Assembly: GCA_000310025.1 (NCBI GenBank)
Contig: FN649747.1
Span: forward strand, 1,709,452 to 1,773,451
DNA from: Ectocarpus siliculosus
Taxonomy: Eukaryota; Sar; Phaeophyceae; Ectocarpales; Ectocarpaceae
Direction of reading: 5' to 3'
Length of the DNA stretch: 64,000 nucleotides
Shown: positions 12,714 through 25,300 of the stretch, in pieces
How the letters are laid out: each line of letters opens with the position of its first letter
Position numbering within the stretch: position 1 is the first letter of the stretch
Made by a program: the position numbers and the translations under genes
Notes under the pieces: model-generated
Database searches by the model: none
What the model was told of the DNA's origin: nothing
Seen by the model: only the letters and a program-made list of their open reading frames with translations

Positions 12714-13135
12714 TGCGGGAGTAGAGGGGTTGGTTGTGGGGTGATGCGCAGGTGCATCTTTCAAGAGACAGAGGTGGAAGGTGGTGTTGCACAACCTGGT
12801 ATTTTGTCAGAACGATTACAAAGAAAGATCTACGTAAGCACATCAAGGAAGAAAATGTAAGATGGGGAAGGTATTACGGAATAGAAAAAGGAAGAAGGTC
12901 GAGAATAATAAAAGGAGATTGACTCTTGTCCACGACAGAAGCATCCGAACGGATCAAGACCAGCAAACGGGGAGGAGTAGAGGTGGGCCAGAGGGAGGGA
13001 TAGCAGTACAGATGAATAAGAAGGAAGCGGAGAGAGAACACAAAGAAAGAGAGCAGGAGCATTGTCGGTTCTTTTGTTCTTTCCGATACTTGCGGGAGTA
13101 GAGGGGTGGCTTGCGGGGTGTTGCGCAGGCGCGTC
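12714..13135 (+). repeat. Direct repeat pair, about 45 bp
   Basis: TTGCGGGAGTAGAGGGGT, then a G-rich stretch and TGCGCAGG-GC, occur at 12714-12758 and 13090-13135 with about five differences. Each is preceded by a similar GCATTGT...TCCGATAC context and followed by AAGAGA(C/A)A, so the duplicated unit may be longer (about 100 bp). Confidence 0.65.
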
Positions 13136-13150
13136 CGCCAAGAGAAACAA

Positions 13151-13196
13151 AGAGACAGAGAGACAGCGAGACAGAGAGACAGCGAGACAGAGAGAC
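13151..13196 (+). repeat. GACAGAGA/GACAGCGA tandem array
   Basis: An imperfect 16-bp period of alternating GACAGAGA and GACAGCGA octamers, about 190 bp upstream of the fusion gene start codon. Confidence 0.85.
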
Positions 13197-13385
13197 CGGA
13201 ATTCCGAGAAGAAAATGAAAGGAAAAAAATGCTACGCTGTGAGGGGTCGACAGAAGGACTGAGAGGCCAGGAAGAAACAACTTGCTGGACGGAGAACCCA
13301 AAAGTGAAAGTATGTCCATGAAGCTGGCTTCCTGTCAACGACACCTCCTCAATTCTATCCTACGGTTCTTATTCGTCTTGAGGGA

Positions 13386-16300
13386 ATGGGATCTGCACTC
13401 GCCCCTTGTGAAAGCACGTTCTTATTGACGAAGGCTGAGGACCCGCTGGATGCACCAATGAGGGATCCTGAAGTACCACCCACAACCGTGAAAAACATCG
13501 TCCCGGCTTCAGCTCCAACGGCCCCAGTTTCACCCAATTGGACTCAGCTGTCAGACGGTCTACGAGCTCTCATCTCTACCACGGATTCTCTTCCAATCAA
13601 TGTTGTCCCCCTGCGATACTCGTCTATGCATCATAAGCCACTTCAGCTGCATGGACAAAAGCTCAAGCGCAGTATCGAGAATGGCAGCATTCGGGGGCTC
13701 CGATACAATGCCAGCAACCAAACTGTAGAGCTCGAGGAGACGCCAATTGCAAGCGTGAGGGAAGCTAAAGCACCTGTCCAAACCACGGGCAAGACAACCC
13801 CAACGACAAAAAAAGCAGCTGCAGCCAAGACAGCCCCGTCAAACCCTGGCTCGCCCGATTGGACGCACCTCTCAAGAAGCCTACAAGCGCTGGCAATCGC
13901 CAAAGGGCCACTCTCACTCTCTGAAGTCGGCCAGGCGTACAAGTCCAAGTATAACAATACTCTCGACTTGCGTGGCCACGATCTGAGAGCCAGTCTCGTC
14001 AGTGGTGACCTGCAGGGGGTTCGATACAACGCGAGCACCGGTAAGCTCGAGATCGATGCCACGCGGGGGGGGGCTACCCGGACAACGAAATCGCCAGCCG
14101 CACTCCAGCCGGCAAAGCAGCGAACCCGAAAAGAAACTGCCGCAGCAAAGAGCCATGCTGCCGTCGAGGGTCAGACGCGACCCGACTCGGACTTTAGCGA
14201 ACGCCAACGATCGGCGCCGGTCACAGAGGAGACTTCCGCCCCGACCCAACCCCCCTACCTCCTGATCGACAGCTCGAGTTCTTACAATACGGCACTGGCT
14301 ACCCTTTCTCTCGACGGAGCTCTCGGTCGCACCTTGCAGCAGGTCTGCATGGGGAGCATGGTAGTAGTGCACCTCAGCGGGCGCCAGCTTGGGTCTGAAC
14401 ACGGATCTATTTCGCTCATCAAGGTATGCTCTCAAGATATGCATGCTCTTTGGAGTTGTTTGTTGAGGAGGTCGTGAACCGGGTTTGCAGCATGAAGGAC
14501 AGTAGTGTTCTCCCCTGTCACATGGTCCCATGGCTCCACACGCTTGAATCCTGCAGGTTCCGTACATCTGTTTGCCACGTCAACACGGAAGGCGTGGCAG
14601 GCTGAAGTGGTGAAAAGGTGTCAAGACTAGCTTTGAAGGCATCCCCCGGTTGTTACGACCACGTCATTTTTCGTGTTTTTCTCTCCGGCCCTTTGTTTTT
14701 CGAGAACGATTTGAAAGCACCTGCCAACTAGCTGTTCGCCTTCCCAACACCCACGGATATCTTGAGACAGAAGACTGCAAACAGCCGTATGCTTACCTAC
14801 CCTGCTACGCCTGTGCCCAAACGTCCTGTTTTCTGAAACTCCAGGTCGTGGGAAAAATATCGCGTCCGCCGGTCCTCTTTGACGTTGTGGAGCTCAGCAA
14901 GACTAAGACTCGCCAGAACTTGTTGCTCAATAAGCTGTCCCCGCTGTTCGCAGACCAGCGGTCGACAAAGGTGAGTGTATGTTGCTGGCAGTCTACGTCA
15001 GTAAGGCTTGCGTCGAAGGAAGACACCACCAATGAGAGAACCATCGATTGCCACTTGTGCGCATGGTGCCGTCCCTCGGGGAGGGGGGCGTATTCATGTT
15101 TTGCTTGCCACGCTTCCTCGAGAGGACGGGGCATTGTCCCCACAGGACCGACCACCGATGGCCAATCGTTTTGCCAAAGGTGGCTCAAAAATGTCAGCTT
15201 CCCTAGTCTGTCGTTCCTAACGATATCCCTTCCCGCCTTTTCAAACCACTTCCTACTCCCCAGTACAGCTACCGTCCTCTCCTCTCCATTCCATGCCTCA
15301 AACATCTCCCTGTACCTCCCCTTGTATTTCTCCCAGCTTAGTCATGTACACTTCCCTCTCCTTATTGTACAGCCGACATTCCGCGACTACATGAACACGG
15401 TCTTCGCATTCAAAGCCGCAATCACATTTGAACTTGTCGTCTTCGTCGTCTCCCGTCCTATATATTCGTCGACGTTCTCGAAGGCCTATGTCCCCGGTCC
15501 TGAATTTGACCCTAAGCTTTGTCCCTGCATCCATTGGTCCATGTAGGTAATCCTTGAACCCTATTCCTTCTTTCAACATTCCGTACACTTCTAGACCCTC
15601 CTTATCCTGGGTTTTTTTCCTTAGATTCTGTTCTTATCTCTCGGCAGAAGCAACAGATATCTTCTCCTTGAACCCCTGTAGACCCTCCGTTTCCAGTGTT
15701 TCATCTTCATCGATGTCGAACCCCTTCCATACGTCCTCTACAACCTTGACCCATTCCGTGGGTTGTCTACCCCCTCTTTTTGTTTGCCCACTTCGCCTCC
15801 CATACTATTCTCGGCAACCTCTCCTCTCCCATCCCGCACATGCGATACTGCCATGTCAGCTTCCTTACGTCTCTTCCCGACCGTAGGGATGGGATCCCCA
15901 ATTCTGCCCTGACGGCTGCATTACTTGTGCGCTTGGAGCATCCTAGGATGATTTTCGCTGCTTTCATCTGCGCCGCCTCGAGTTATTTCACTACCTTCTT
16001 ATTTCCTTCCCATAGTTCTCCGGCGTACTCTAGCGGCGGTACGATTACACTCTTCAACACCGTCAATGTGATGCGTGTATCGAGGTGCCGGTTTGCGAGT
16101 ATTGGGTGCAGCTTCCCTGCTCGTGCTTTGCCCTTTCCGCTACCTTGGACATGTGTGCATTCCACGAGCAGACTTTTGCGATCTCTACTCCGAGGTATGT
16201 GTACTGGTCCACTACTGCAATCTCCTCGATCCCCCACTTCCATCTATGTTCTACTGGTTCCTCCCTGTCCTCGTTGCATACCATGACGGCACTCTTCTTA

Positions 16301-19300
16301 ACGTTGGCAGACAACCTCCAACAAGTATCAGTAAACTTCTTCGCCGCGTCAATTTGCAGTTGCAGTCCCTCAGGAGTGTCCGACATACCAACAAAATCAT
16401 CCGCAAACAGCATTCCTGACACCGAAGTTTCCGTGTCCCCTACTTGTACTCCCTTCCGGACTGCCTCTACGACTTCCAACAGATCTTTGATGAACACCTG
16501 GAACAATGTTGGGGACAGCGTGCAATCTTGTGGGACCCCCTGCTCAGTGTCGAAGAATTTAGACAGTTCTCCGTCTAGCATGACCGCGCTTTTCGTACAC
16601 TAGGTCATCTTCTTCAGCACTCTCTACATTTTCCCTTTGATCCCGTACTTGGACAATTGTTTCCACAGCCCATTTCTCCATACGGTATCGTATGCCTTTT
16701 TCACGTCCAGGAAGAAGCAGAACGTCGGCTTTCCCGCCCTCTTTCTACCTTGGATGATGTTCCCTACTGTGAATGCGTGGTCTACACCCCCCCTCTTCTG
16801 TCGGAAACCTGCCTGGCCCTCACTAATGCTACGTTCCTTCTCCAATACTCCCACTAACCTATCGTTCAGCGGCTTACAGAACACGTTTCCTACTGTGTTC
16901 AACAGTGTGAGACCCCTGTAGTTTCCTGGGCCAGTCTTTTCTCCTTTCTTAAACAAGTTCACAACCACTCCTTCCCTCCATCTACTTGGCGCATACTCGT
17001 TTTTTCACACCCAGTTGTACAGCAGTACCATTAGCTGGATCATCCCCTTCCCCCCAAACTTCATGAACTCGTTGACTATCCCATCCGCCCCTGCTGCTTT
17101 GTGGCACTGCAGCTTGGTCACACAGGCGTCAACCTCGTCCTCAGTGAACTCCTTTTCTAGTTCTACGTTCCCAACGTCTGCCTTCGATGCCTCTTCTTCT
17201 TTCTGGGCCCATGCGTCCACCTCCTTCTTAAACACTTGGTCAAAAGCTTCATTCTCCGAAGGTACTCCAAGTGTCTTGTAGTGTCCTGCTAGAACTTCCC
17301 TTTTTCCCTTCCCCACTGCTGACTAGTCCACCGTTCACACCTCGCAAAGTTGCTACCCCTGTATCCCCCCCTTGCGCGGTCTTTTTTACCATCCCACTAA
17401 TCCCTTCCCACATCTGCTTGACGTTCCCCTCCAGGCCTCCGTTGGCCTTCTGCACTACTTCGTCCCAATGCACTTTTTCTTCTTTTTCACTAGTCCCTTC
17501 ACCTGTTTCCTCTTGGCCCTGTACTTTTCCCAACTCTCCTCAGACCCCTCACTCAGGTACTGCTTGAAGACTTTTCTACGTTCCCTATTTTCTTCTTTCA
17601 GCTCGTCATCCCACCACTTAACCGATACCCCACATCGTACCACCTTCTTTCCCACTTCTCTCTCCGCCGTTGTGTTCACTATGGACTCCCACCATTCAAT
17701 CACCCTGCCCCCTGCTGCTTGTACGTCTACCTGTCCGTCTTCGACGCTTCTCAGCAGTTTCCTGAAGGGTTCTACACTATCAGCCAGTCCCTTCTAGAAT
17801 CCATCCCGTGTCCCCTCGTCTCCCAAACGCTCTACTTTCCACCGAAACACTTTCCTCTGTTTCTTACTCTCCACCATTCTAGATCGGTCGATGGTTGCCC
17901 ATATGAGGAAGTGGTCGGTCGAACCTATATCTATCGCACTTACGTGGAGCTCTGGGATCTGTGTGCTCAACCTATCTACCAGGATGTAGTCGAGGATCGA
18001 GTATTCATTGCAAACTGCCCTTTGCCTGGTGAACTCCGACTTATCGCATTCCCTCCTACCGTTCAACACCATCAGCTCGTTGCTTCCCAAGAATTCAAGC
18101 ATCCTCACTCCATTGCCATTCACTTTGTCTTCTCCGTGCTGCCCGATCGCCTGTCCTCTACTGGAAGCTTTCCCTATTCTGGAGTTGAAATCGCCCACCA
18201 TGACAACTTCTCCCTTCCTACTGAACCTCTGGACATGTTCCCCAATTTGTCCAACGTTCTCCTGCACCTTGCTTGCGACTTTCGACGACGGTGGGACGTG
18301 TACGTTCCCTAGAAACAAATCTTTCTCACCCCGCTCCCCAGGTATCTTGAGCCATAGGCTTTCCTCGAACTCCGTTTTCACCACTACTTGCACCACGTCA
18401 AACAAGTGTTCCTTGACCAGGAATCCAACTCCCCCCTCCCCCCTTTTCTTCGGGTCTAAGCCCTTTCTTGCCTTCCCTACCCACCGGCATTTCCCTAGTT
18501 TGCTTACCACGTCCCCATCGTTCAATTCTCACGTCTCTTGGATCCCCACTACATCTAGATCGCTTTGTTCTAGTTGGTCCACGTTTTCCAACCGCTTGCG
18601 CTCACTCCTTGCGAACCCGCACACGTTCCACGACCCCACTCTCAGCTTGTGTTTTTCCCTATTGGAGATTTTGCGCACTCTATCGTTCGCCTTCCTCTTC
18701 TGTTTCTTGGCGTTCTTCTGACTTGCCTGCTCGCCTCCCCCGCCCGGTCCCTTCTTTGCCTCCATCGCCCTCGCCTCTTGTCTCCTTACCTTCTCTGTTT
18801 TCTGTCATGTTCGCGATGCAAACCCTCCATTCAAACTTCCTTACGTAGTTCGACAGCTTCTCGATGTCAACCCCCAAGCACTCTTGGCTGTCTCCCTTGG
18901 TCAATTTCACCGGAAATGTTCATGCTCTCTGCCTACGTCTCCCCTTGCTAGGCAGTGCAGTCCCTCCCTGTCACAACAGTTCTTGAACTCTATCCTCGTC
19001 ATGTCCCTTGGAATCCCAAGCAGCAGCAGCTCCAACCTGTCTCCCACAGTTTCTGCTTCCATCCTCCCGGCTTCTTCACCATCCTCATGATCTCTACAGC
19101 AACTGGACCGCGGCCACTTGTTTTTCGTGTTTTTTCAGGAAGGTATACGGAATACTCGGCCTTCCCAATCCGAGTGCCCGGTGGGGGTTGTGGTTCCTTT
19201 CAGTTCTTTTGCCGGCTCACCGACGCTAAACAGCGCCTCCAACATAGGCTCCCACCACGAAAAAACTGCGGAGCTAGATGTGCGGCACGCACAATGCATT

Positions 19301-22300
19301 GTTTTCGATTGGAGAGAGGCGAGTACAAAGCAGCAAGGAATTGTCGGCCAAACTTTCGGCAGACAGGTCTACTCGGGAGCGCAAGTGGGGTAGCAACCCA
19401 TATTGGAGCGTACATGAGAAGCTGGACGTTGGTGTACGCTCCATGCCGGCGTGTGAGTAGGATCTTAGGATATGCAAGTCGTCCCTGAACTTTTTGTGGT
19501 GAGCATGACCCCCCGGGAGGAAAGTAGCTTGTACCGCGGGACTTCGGAGATGATAAATTGGGTGGTCGGGGGACGTCTGGGAGTTTACTAAGCAGAACGC
19601 CCGGCACAAGACTGGGGTACTTGTCCCAGGAGGTGTGAACTTGGATCTAGACTACAAGCCTATGTTGGGGGGGGGGGGTACTCATAATGGTGCATGCCGT
19701 AGTTGTTATACCGTTGACCTCGCATCCCTGCAAAGCCAGGACGGAGCACGCCGAGTTCTCACCGGACCAGGCTCTCACATCACCAAGAGCGAAGCGCCGT
19801 GAGGTATTCGGCGAGTCGCATGAAGGGTGCGCTGCATCGTGCTAAGGGTGTTGGGGCCTCTTGTGCTTACTTCCTTGCGTACGGATGACAGCTGCGTATG
19901 ACTGAATTTATTTTCTGGTGCTTTCACTTCCAGAGACAGTTATAAGCACTGTGTAACTGCCTCGAGGGTGCTTGACCAATTGAACACAACGTGGTACGAA
20001 TATCCCCTTTGCGCGGAATGAGGGTTCTCCCCGCACAACATAGTCTACTCGACCACCATTTATGGTTACCGCAACAAGAAAAACAGGAGCAAAAAAAATA
20101 GCGGCAACCTGGTTGCCGAGCTCGCGAAGTGATCGGCTTGTTTTACAACGTCGTTGCCAAGCGACGAAAACCCAACCCCGATGGCAAACACCGGGGGTGG
20201 GGGGCATCCCTCGGGGGGGATGTCTAATCGATATTGAAACTCCATAGTTCTCTGGCCCTCCATGCTTGCTTGTAAGGAGCCCATCCATGTCCGTCAATGG
20301 TGTTTGGGGGGGTAAAATTTACATCAGTGTGGTTCAATAATAAGAGATTCGATTCTTCGACGACGCAGGTGGTGTACGACTTCAGCAACAGCGCGATTGC
20401 CTTGCGGCGTCAGTTTGGCGCGGGGTTCACGATTGGTAGAATCCTGGACCTCCAGCTGGCCTTTGAAGCTCTCCACGGGCGCTTCGGTGCGGATGTCGTG
20501 ACAGTCTTGAGAGCTTTCGGGCAGCAGGTTTCCTACAGCGACGCCGCCTTCAGGTGCCGATTGCGTCCCACTGCTCTATTTATGCCGCCGGGACCGCTTG
20601 CTGTTCCCCTCCGCTCGGTTAACTGGCGTCGGTTTTGGTTGTCGCGCTGCGGAAGGTGCCACTTTCCCCTTTCTACATCCCTATTTTTCCCGGTGTCGCT
20701 TATAATTCGGAAGGTGGGGAAGTTTTGATACTGTACGGCACCGTGCGCGCATCGCTGGACGCACGTCACGTTTGACATAGTCGTACACGGCGCTGTGCGT
20801 GCATGCGAATGCGTTGCGATACATGTTGCGTTGTCAGAGCGCGACAACTTTAGGCAATAATCATACGTCGTGGTCAAGAGCTCTTCTGCGTAGAGATTGA
20901 GGCAAAGTAGGACATTGTTATTTAGTTTCCACCTGCGGTTTGCTCATTGGCAAGAAAGTGGTTGTTTTGGCGCGAGTTCACGTCCACAGCTTAATGTTTC
21001 CTCCTCGCTTTTATTTTCCGCGCGACGGCATCGTACCACGTGTTGCAGGGCACTCAGCTGTGAAGAAGCGTCAACCATGAGGCGACCTATTGACACGACA
21101 ACATTGGGCTTGGCGGCACAGCCAGTCTTATCGCTTGCCAAGGTGTGCCAGTAACGTTGAAATCCGCTGCTTTCAGAATGAGCAGGAATCGATTCTCGAA
21201 GTCAACCAGTGCTCTTTAACTTGACGCCCCATGTGCTGCAGCATACAATGTACGCAAGGCGGTTGGTAGATGTAGAATCAATTTTCTCGGATGTTTGTCG
21301 TTGTTCTGTCTTTGCGGCCAGGTCACGGAAAGCGCCGTCTTGAGTCTGTCCAAGAAAAGGCAAAAGGACATCGTGCTGGAAGCTTCTCAGGTCCGGAACA
21401 ATCTTCATGCTAACTACAAACACCAGCGTAAGCTGTGCGGTGAATCTTGCAGACTTACGACACAATGGCAGCAGGATGAGTGTATATTAAACAGTTAAAC
21501 GGTATCCCTTTGCACGACAACGCAGATGGAGTTATATTGTAGTCGCTGGACGAAGGACATGCCGCAAATACTCTGTAGTCACCGTAGGTTGACGCGAAAC
21601 CACTAATAATTCACACATACCCCCCACCCTTACTTTCCAGCGGACGACAGAGTTCGCCATGTCCTCCTGGAGCCAAGACACGCGGAGGATGGCGTTTCGC
21701 AACCACGGTTCTTGCTGGGGAGGCGGGGTCGGGAGAATTCTGACCAGCTTCGAGCTCAAGCACGTATCTGCTTTCCCGGAAAACATCGTGTATGGTTTCT
21801 TCAGGCTTAAGGTTTACATATGTCCAATGCGACCTACGCTGTATAATGGCAGCAAGGCCACGTTCTCTACAGGTGCTCTTGGCCGCAAATACTCGAACGC
21901 TTCAACCCTCAACGTGCCTCGGCCGTTCGTTGTCTAATGGTCTCGTCAGGCCAGAGAGAAGGTCGGGCTATCGGCTCCTTCGGGACAGGCGCTGTCCTCG
22001 AACGCGACACCGGCTGTCATCGGCGACAACGACCCCACGTACGTCCCATTGTCGGGCCTAGAATTGGGGGAGCAGCTTCGCGTCCGATGCAAAATGTAGC
22101 GAGTTTGAGCTACAGCACGTAGTCGGAGAAGAAACGTAGCCCCACGACCGTGCCATTCTTTGAATATAACTGGGTGGACGCATGCCTAGTGTTGTCGGTA
22201 CATGGCACGATTAGAAAATGGCAGCATTTATTTGTTCGGCTGTGGCACAAGTATCGGCCTGGAGGCTTATGAATGGACTACGCTTGCTAACCTCTCTTCG

Positions 22301-25300
22301 TCCCCCTTGCAAAGCCCTGATTGCTGAACTGGGTATTACCCTTGTTACTGTAGTGTTAGGTCGGCCCTTGACAGCTTGGAGCAGAATGATGGCGTGGAGC
22401 GAGATCCCAACTCTCCCCACGAGATTCTGGAACTTATTCCTGAAGACTTTCTCGAAGAACACCTGACAGAAAGGTGAGCGGCGCGTGATGTTGGAGAGAG
22501 TCACGTAGATTCGGCACGGAGCTTGTATTTTGTACGTTGGGGCTGACATGTGGCTCCGGCTAGATGCGACAGCTGGCAGCGTGCCCCATGTACATGTTCC
22601 GGTCGGCTAGGCTATGTCTCTCCCCCGTGTTCGTCAAAGCGAAAACCACATACCACGATGGGCCTTTGATGTTCGCTTCTCACGAACAACACGCAACAAC
22701 GCCGCGTTGGATTCAAAACACCACGGCGCCTCCAAACCTCGTGAAAGTTGTCCACATGCACCAGAGCTAGGGCGCACGGCCTTGGTAAGGAACTACATTT
22801 GTCCTTGTGGATTCGTTTGGTGGGTTATCTTATCAAGCTCGTTTGCCCCACTGATTCTACGAAACATGTGGAGAGCATTTTACGTGTGTGGTAGTACACG
22901 CTGAAGCATTAAACCTCGCCAATTGTGAATATTCCATGCCCAGGCACGTGCAGAACGTACAGGATCTGAACGAGCTCGTTCTCGACGAAGGAAGGAGGCC
23001 CTACGCCACTCTGCAAGGTATGGGTTCGAGTACAGACCTGATGCGCGCAGCATCTAAGAGGCTTCTCTAGCCGACGTGGCAATGACAATAGACCCTTCTC
23101 TTCAACGCTGGTTATCAAGACCATTAAAAGGGTGGAGCCCCCTTTCCACCCTTTCTGATTCCTAGGCACTATTGTTGTTGTCCATCTTGAATGCAAAACG
23201 CGAGCCCTTCTCTGAGCGCGTGGTGGACAAGTACACAATACCCAATGTGTGTTCATTCAAGCAAAGGTTTTCTTCGAACAATCACGGCCGTTTCCTTTCC
23301 TCACGGCCGCCTGCATGCTCTCTCCCTCTCTCTCTCTACGCTCAGGGCGCGGAAAGCTGTTCCTCTGCAGCGACAAGAGTGTGGTCGTGACCAAAGAACA
23401 CATCGACATGGTCGTTGGGCGGCTCGACCTCGAGGGCAAGTTCGCGGGCGACAACCGAGCGGGCGTCCCGGGACAGCTGCACCGCATCAGCGTCATGAGG
23501 GGCAGGGAGGTAACGATCCAGGAGGCCGCTTTCGAGCGCCCAGCCGAAATCAAGGCCTGCTGCTCGTCCAATTGTTCTTTCTCGGCATTCGAAACGAATT
23601 TCCAATCGTGTGTTAAAGCGCCGCTGGTGGAGTGCGTGCGCCGCGTAACAGTACTGTTGATGATATGGCGGAACGGTTGGCTTGTGGACAAGTGTTGTGT
23701 TCGGCCGATGGCGTGCGCTCTTGTAGGCATGTACGTGGCAGGCGCCCTTCGTGACTAAGCGCGTCCGTTTGTTCTCGGGGCTGAAACTTGCGTCGTTGAG
23801 TCAAAGTCCGTAGAATAGAAGAAACGCGTTTTCAAGCGGTTTTTTGTGTGTGCTCGTGTGTTGTGACCGTATGGTATACAGGGCAGGCGGATCTTCGGCG
23901 TGACTCTGCGGATTGGCCGTTACTTCCCGGGTAGTGCAGGCTTGGTCGACGACCTGCTCTTCCACGTGCAGGGCAGCCCCGGTGAGAGTACACTTGTACA
24001 TCCCATCAACGTTTGCTGAGTGGACACTACAGTGTTGCCTTTGAGACTCTGGCCCCCGGTCCGCCTTGTGGTGTAACGACGCTGCGAGTGTCGCACGAGT
24101 GTGCCGCAGTCCTCCAACCAGGGCATACTACGCGTCGTTGGCGGCCAGAGTGTAGTTGAACCAGGGATACGTTTGAAGCATATAGCAAAGAGCCAGCCGC
24201 CCGCGAAGGCTCTGACCAGCCTAAGTCTCCGAGAAAGTCGCGAGCAACACCTACCCTTTACGCTATAAAACTTGCACTGATGAAAATCGCATATTCTGCC
24301 CGAATTTGCGCATTCGCACGCCCTTACCCGCAACCACGCGAACATTGGCCACCGCCGCTCTTCTCCGTCACATCAGACAAGCCCGAGCGTGCCGCTTCTG
24401 TCCTTGTGCTGGGCAAGCCAGGGTGTGGCAAGACCACCGTCCTTCGCGACATCTGCCGAAAGATCTCCCAGGAGCAGGTGACAAATGCTCTACCAACTGT
24501 TGTTGCCGTCTGTTGGACACGCACACACCCCATGGAGAAGGCTTGGCTTTTGCCTCGTTCTTGCTCCAGTGACGAAACCACACTCGCACACCAGACATGC
24601 GTCAAGATGCGGGACAGACGTTCTGGGAGATGTTGTTTGTTTTGTAGCAGCGAGCTTTGTATTCGCCCTAGCCGGAAGTGTACCGTCTACTTCATCCCCT
24701 GGTTAGGCCGTGAACGATCTGATGAATCTGACTTGAGTCCACGCTCTCTATTGACGCTGCCTGCGCCATGGTCAGACCGTGGTGATTGTGGACACGAGCA
24801 ACGAGATTGCCGGCGACGGCCACATCCCTCACCTCGCGGCCATCGGACAGAGCCGGAGGATGATGGTTCCGGACAAGACAGACCAGCACAAGTACGCCTT
24901 GCTTCCTCTTCCTCACACGCGGGACTCGCGCGTCGCGCTGCTGGTCGCCGCGGGTCAATCACGATGTCGTCGGTCCTTCTTGTTGGTGTAGCTGCCCTTG
25001 TTTCGAGGGGCGAGACAGACAGGTTCCAACAGCCAGCCTATCTACACACAGTCACACATCACTTACTGTTTCTAAGTATTGACCGACGTGACTCCAGAGA
25101 CATTTCTCCGCATCCCTGTTATTGGCGTCCTGCCATACGTTGGGTTGGATGCGCCGATGTGCGTAAATGTCCGGGTCTTTACTGACTCGCTTGCATCGAA
25201 AGGGACGACGATTCGGGGTGCAAGGTAGTGAGTGAAGGTGCGATCATTCTGTGGGTGGGTGTAGCTGTGCCACCGCGTTCATGAGGAATATCTTTCCGTT

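Larger units (their letters stand above)
11710..13385. other. Divergent intergenic region between GNAT and the fusion gene
   Basis: About 1.7 kb that should contain both promoters and 5' UTRs. It holds three exact copies of the ACTGCTGTA 9-mer (as TACAGCAGT at 11925, 12020 and 12455), a duplicated segment at 12714 and 13090, and an imperfect GACAGAGA array at 13151-13196. Open frames here show no family resemblance. An upstream coding exon for the fusion gene is not excluded. Confidence 0.5.
15200..19130 (-). mobile_element. Decayed non-LTR retrotransposon (LINE) inside intron 2 of the fusion gene
   Basis: About 3.9 kb in antisense orientation to the host gene. From its 5' side (high coordinates) it carries a Lys/Glu/Gly-rich ORF1-like stretch (18910-18680), an APE-type endonuclease (18765-17794), a linker (17703-17249), reverse transcriptase (17316-16063), and a C-terminal region with a Cys/His motif ([20 protein letters not shown], 15588-15298). 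It has several in-frame stops and at least two frameshifts, so it is inactive. Exact ends are unclear; I see no terminal repeats or clear target-site duplication. The I, Jockey or Tad type clade is not resolved by eye. Confidence 0.85.

Noticed and set aside
14650-15546. 298-codon plus-strand open frame
   Set aside because: It spans an exon of the fusion gene (14845-14970), intron sequence and the antisense of the LINE; not a separate gene.
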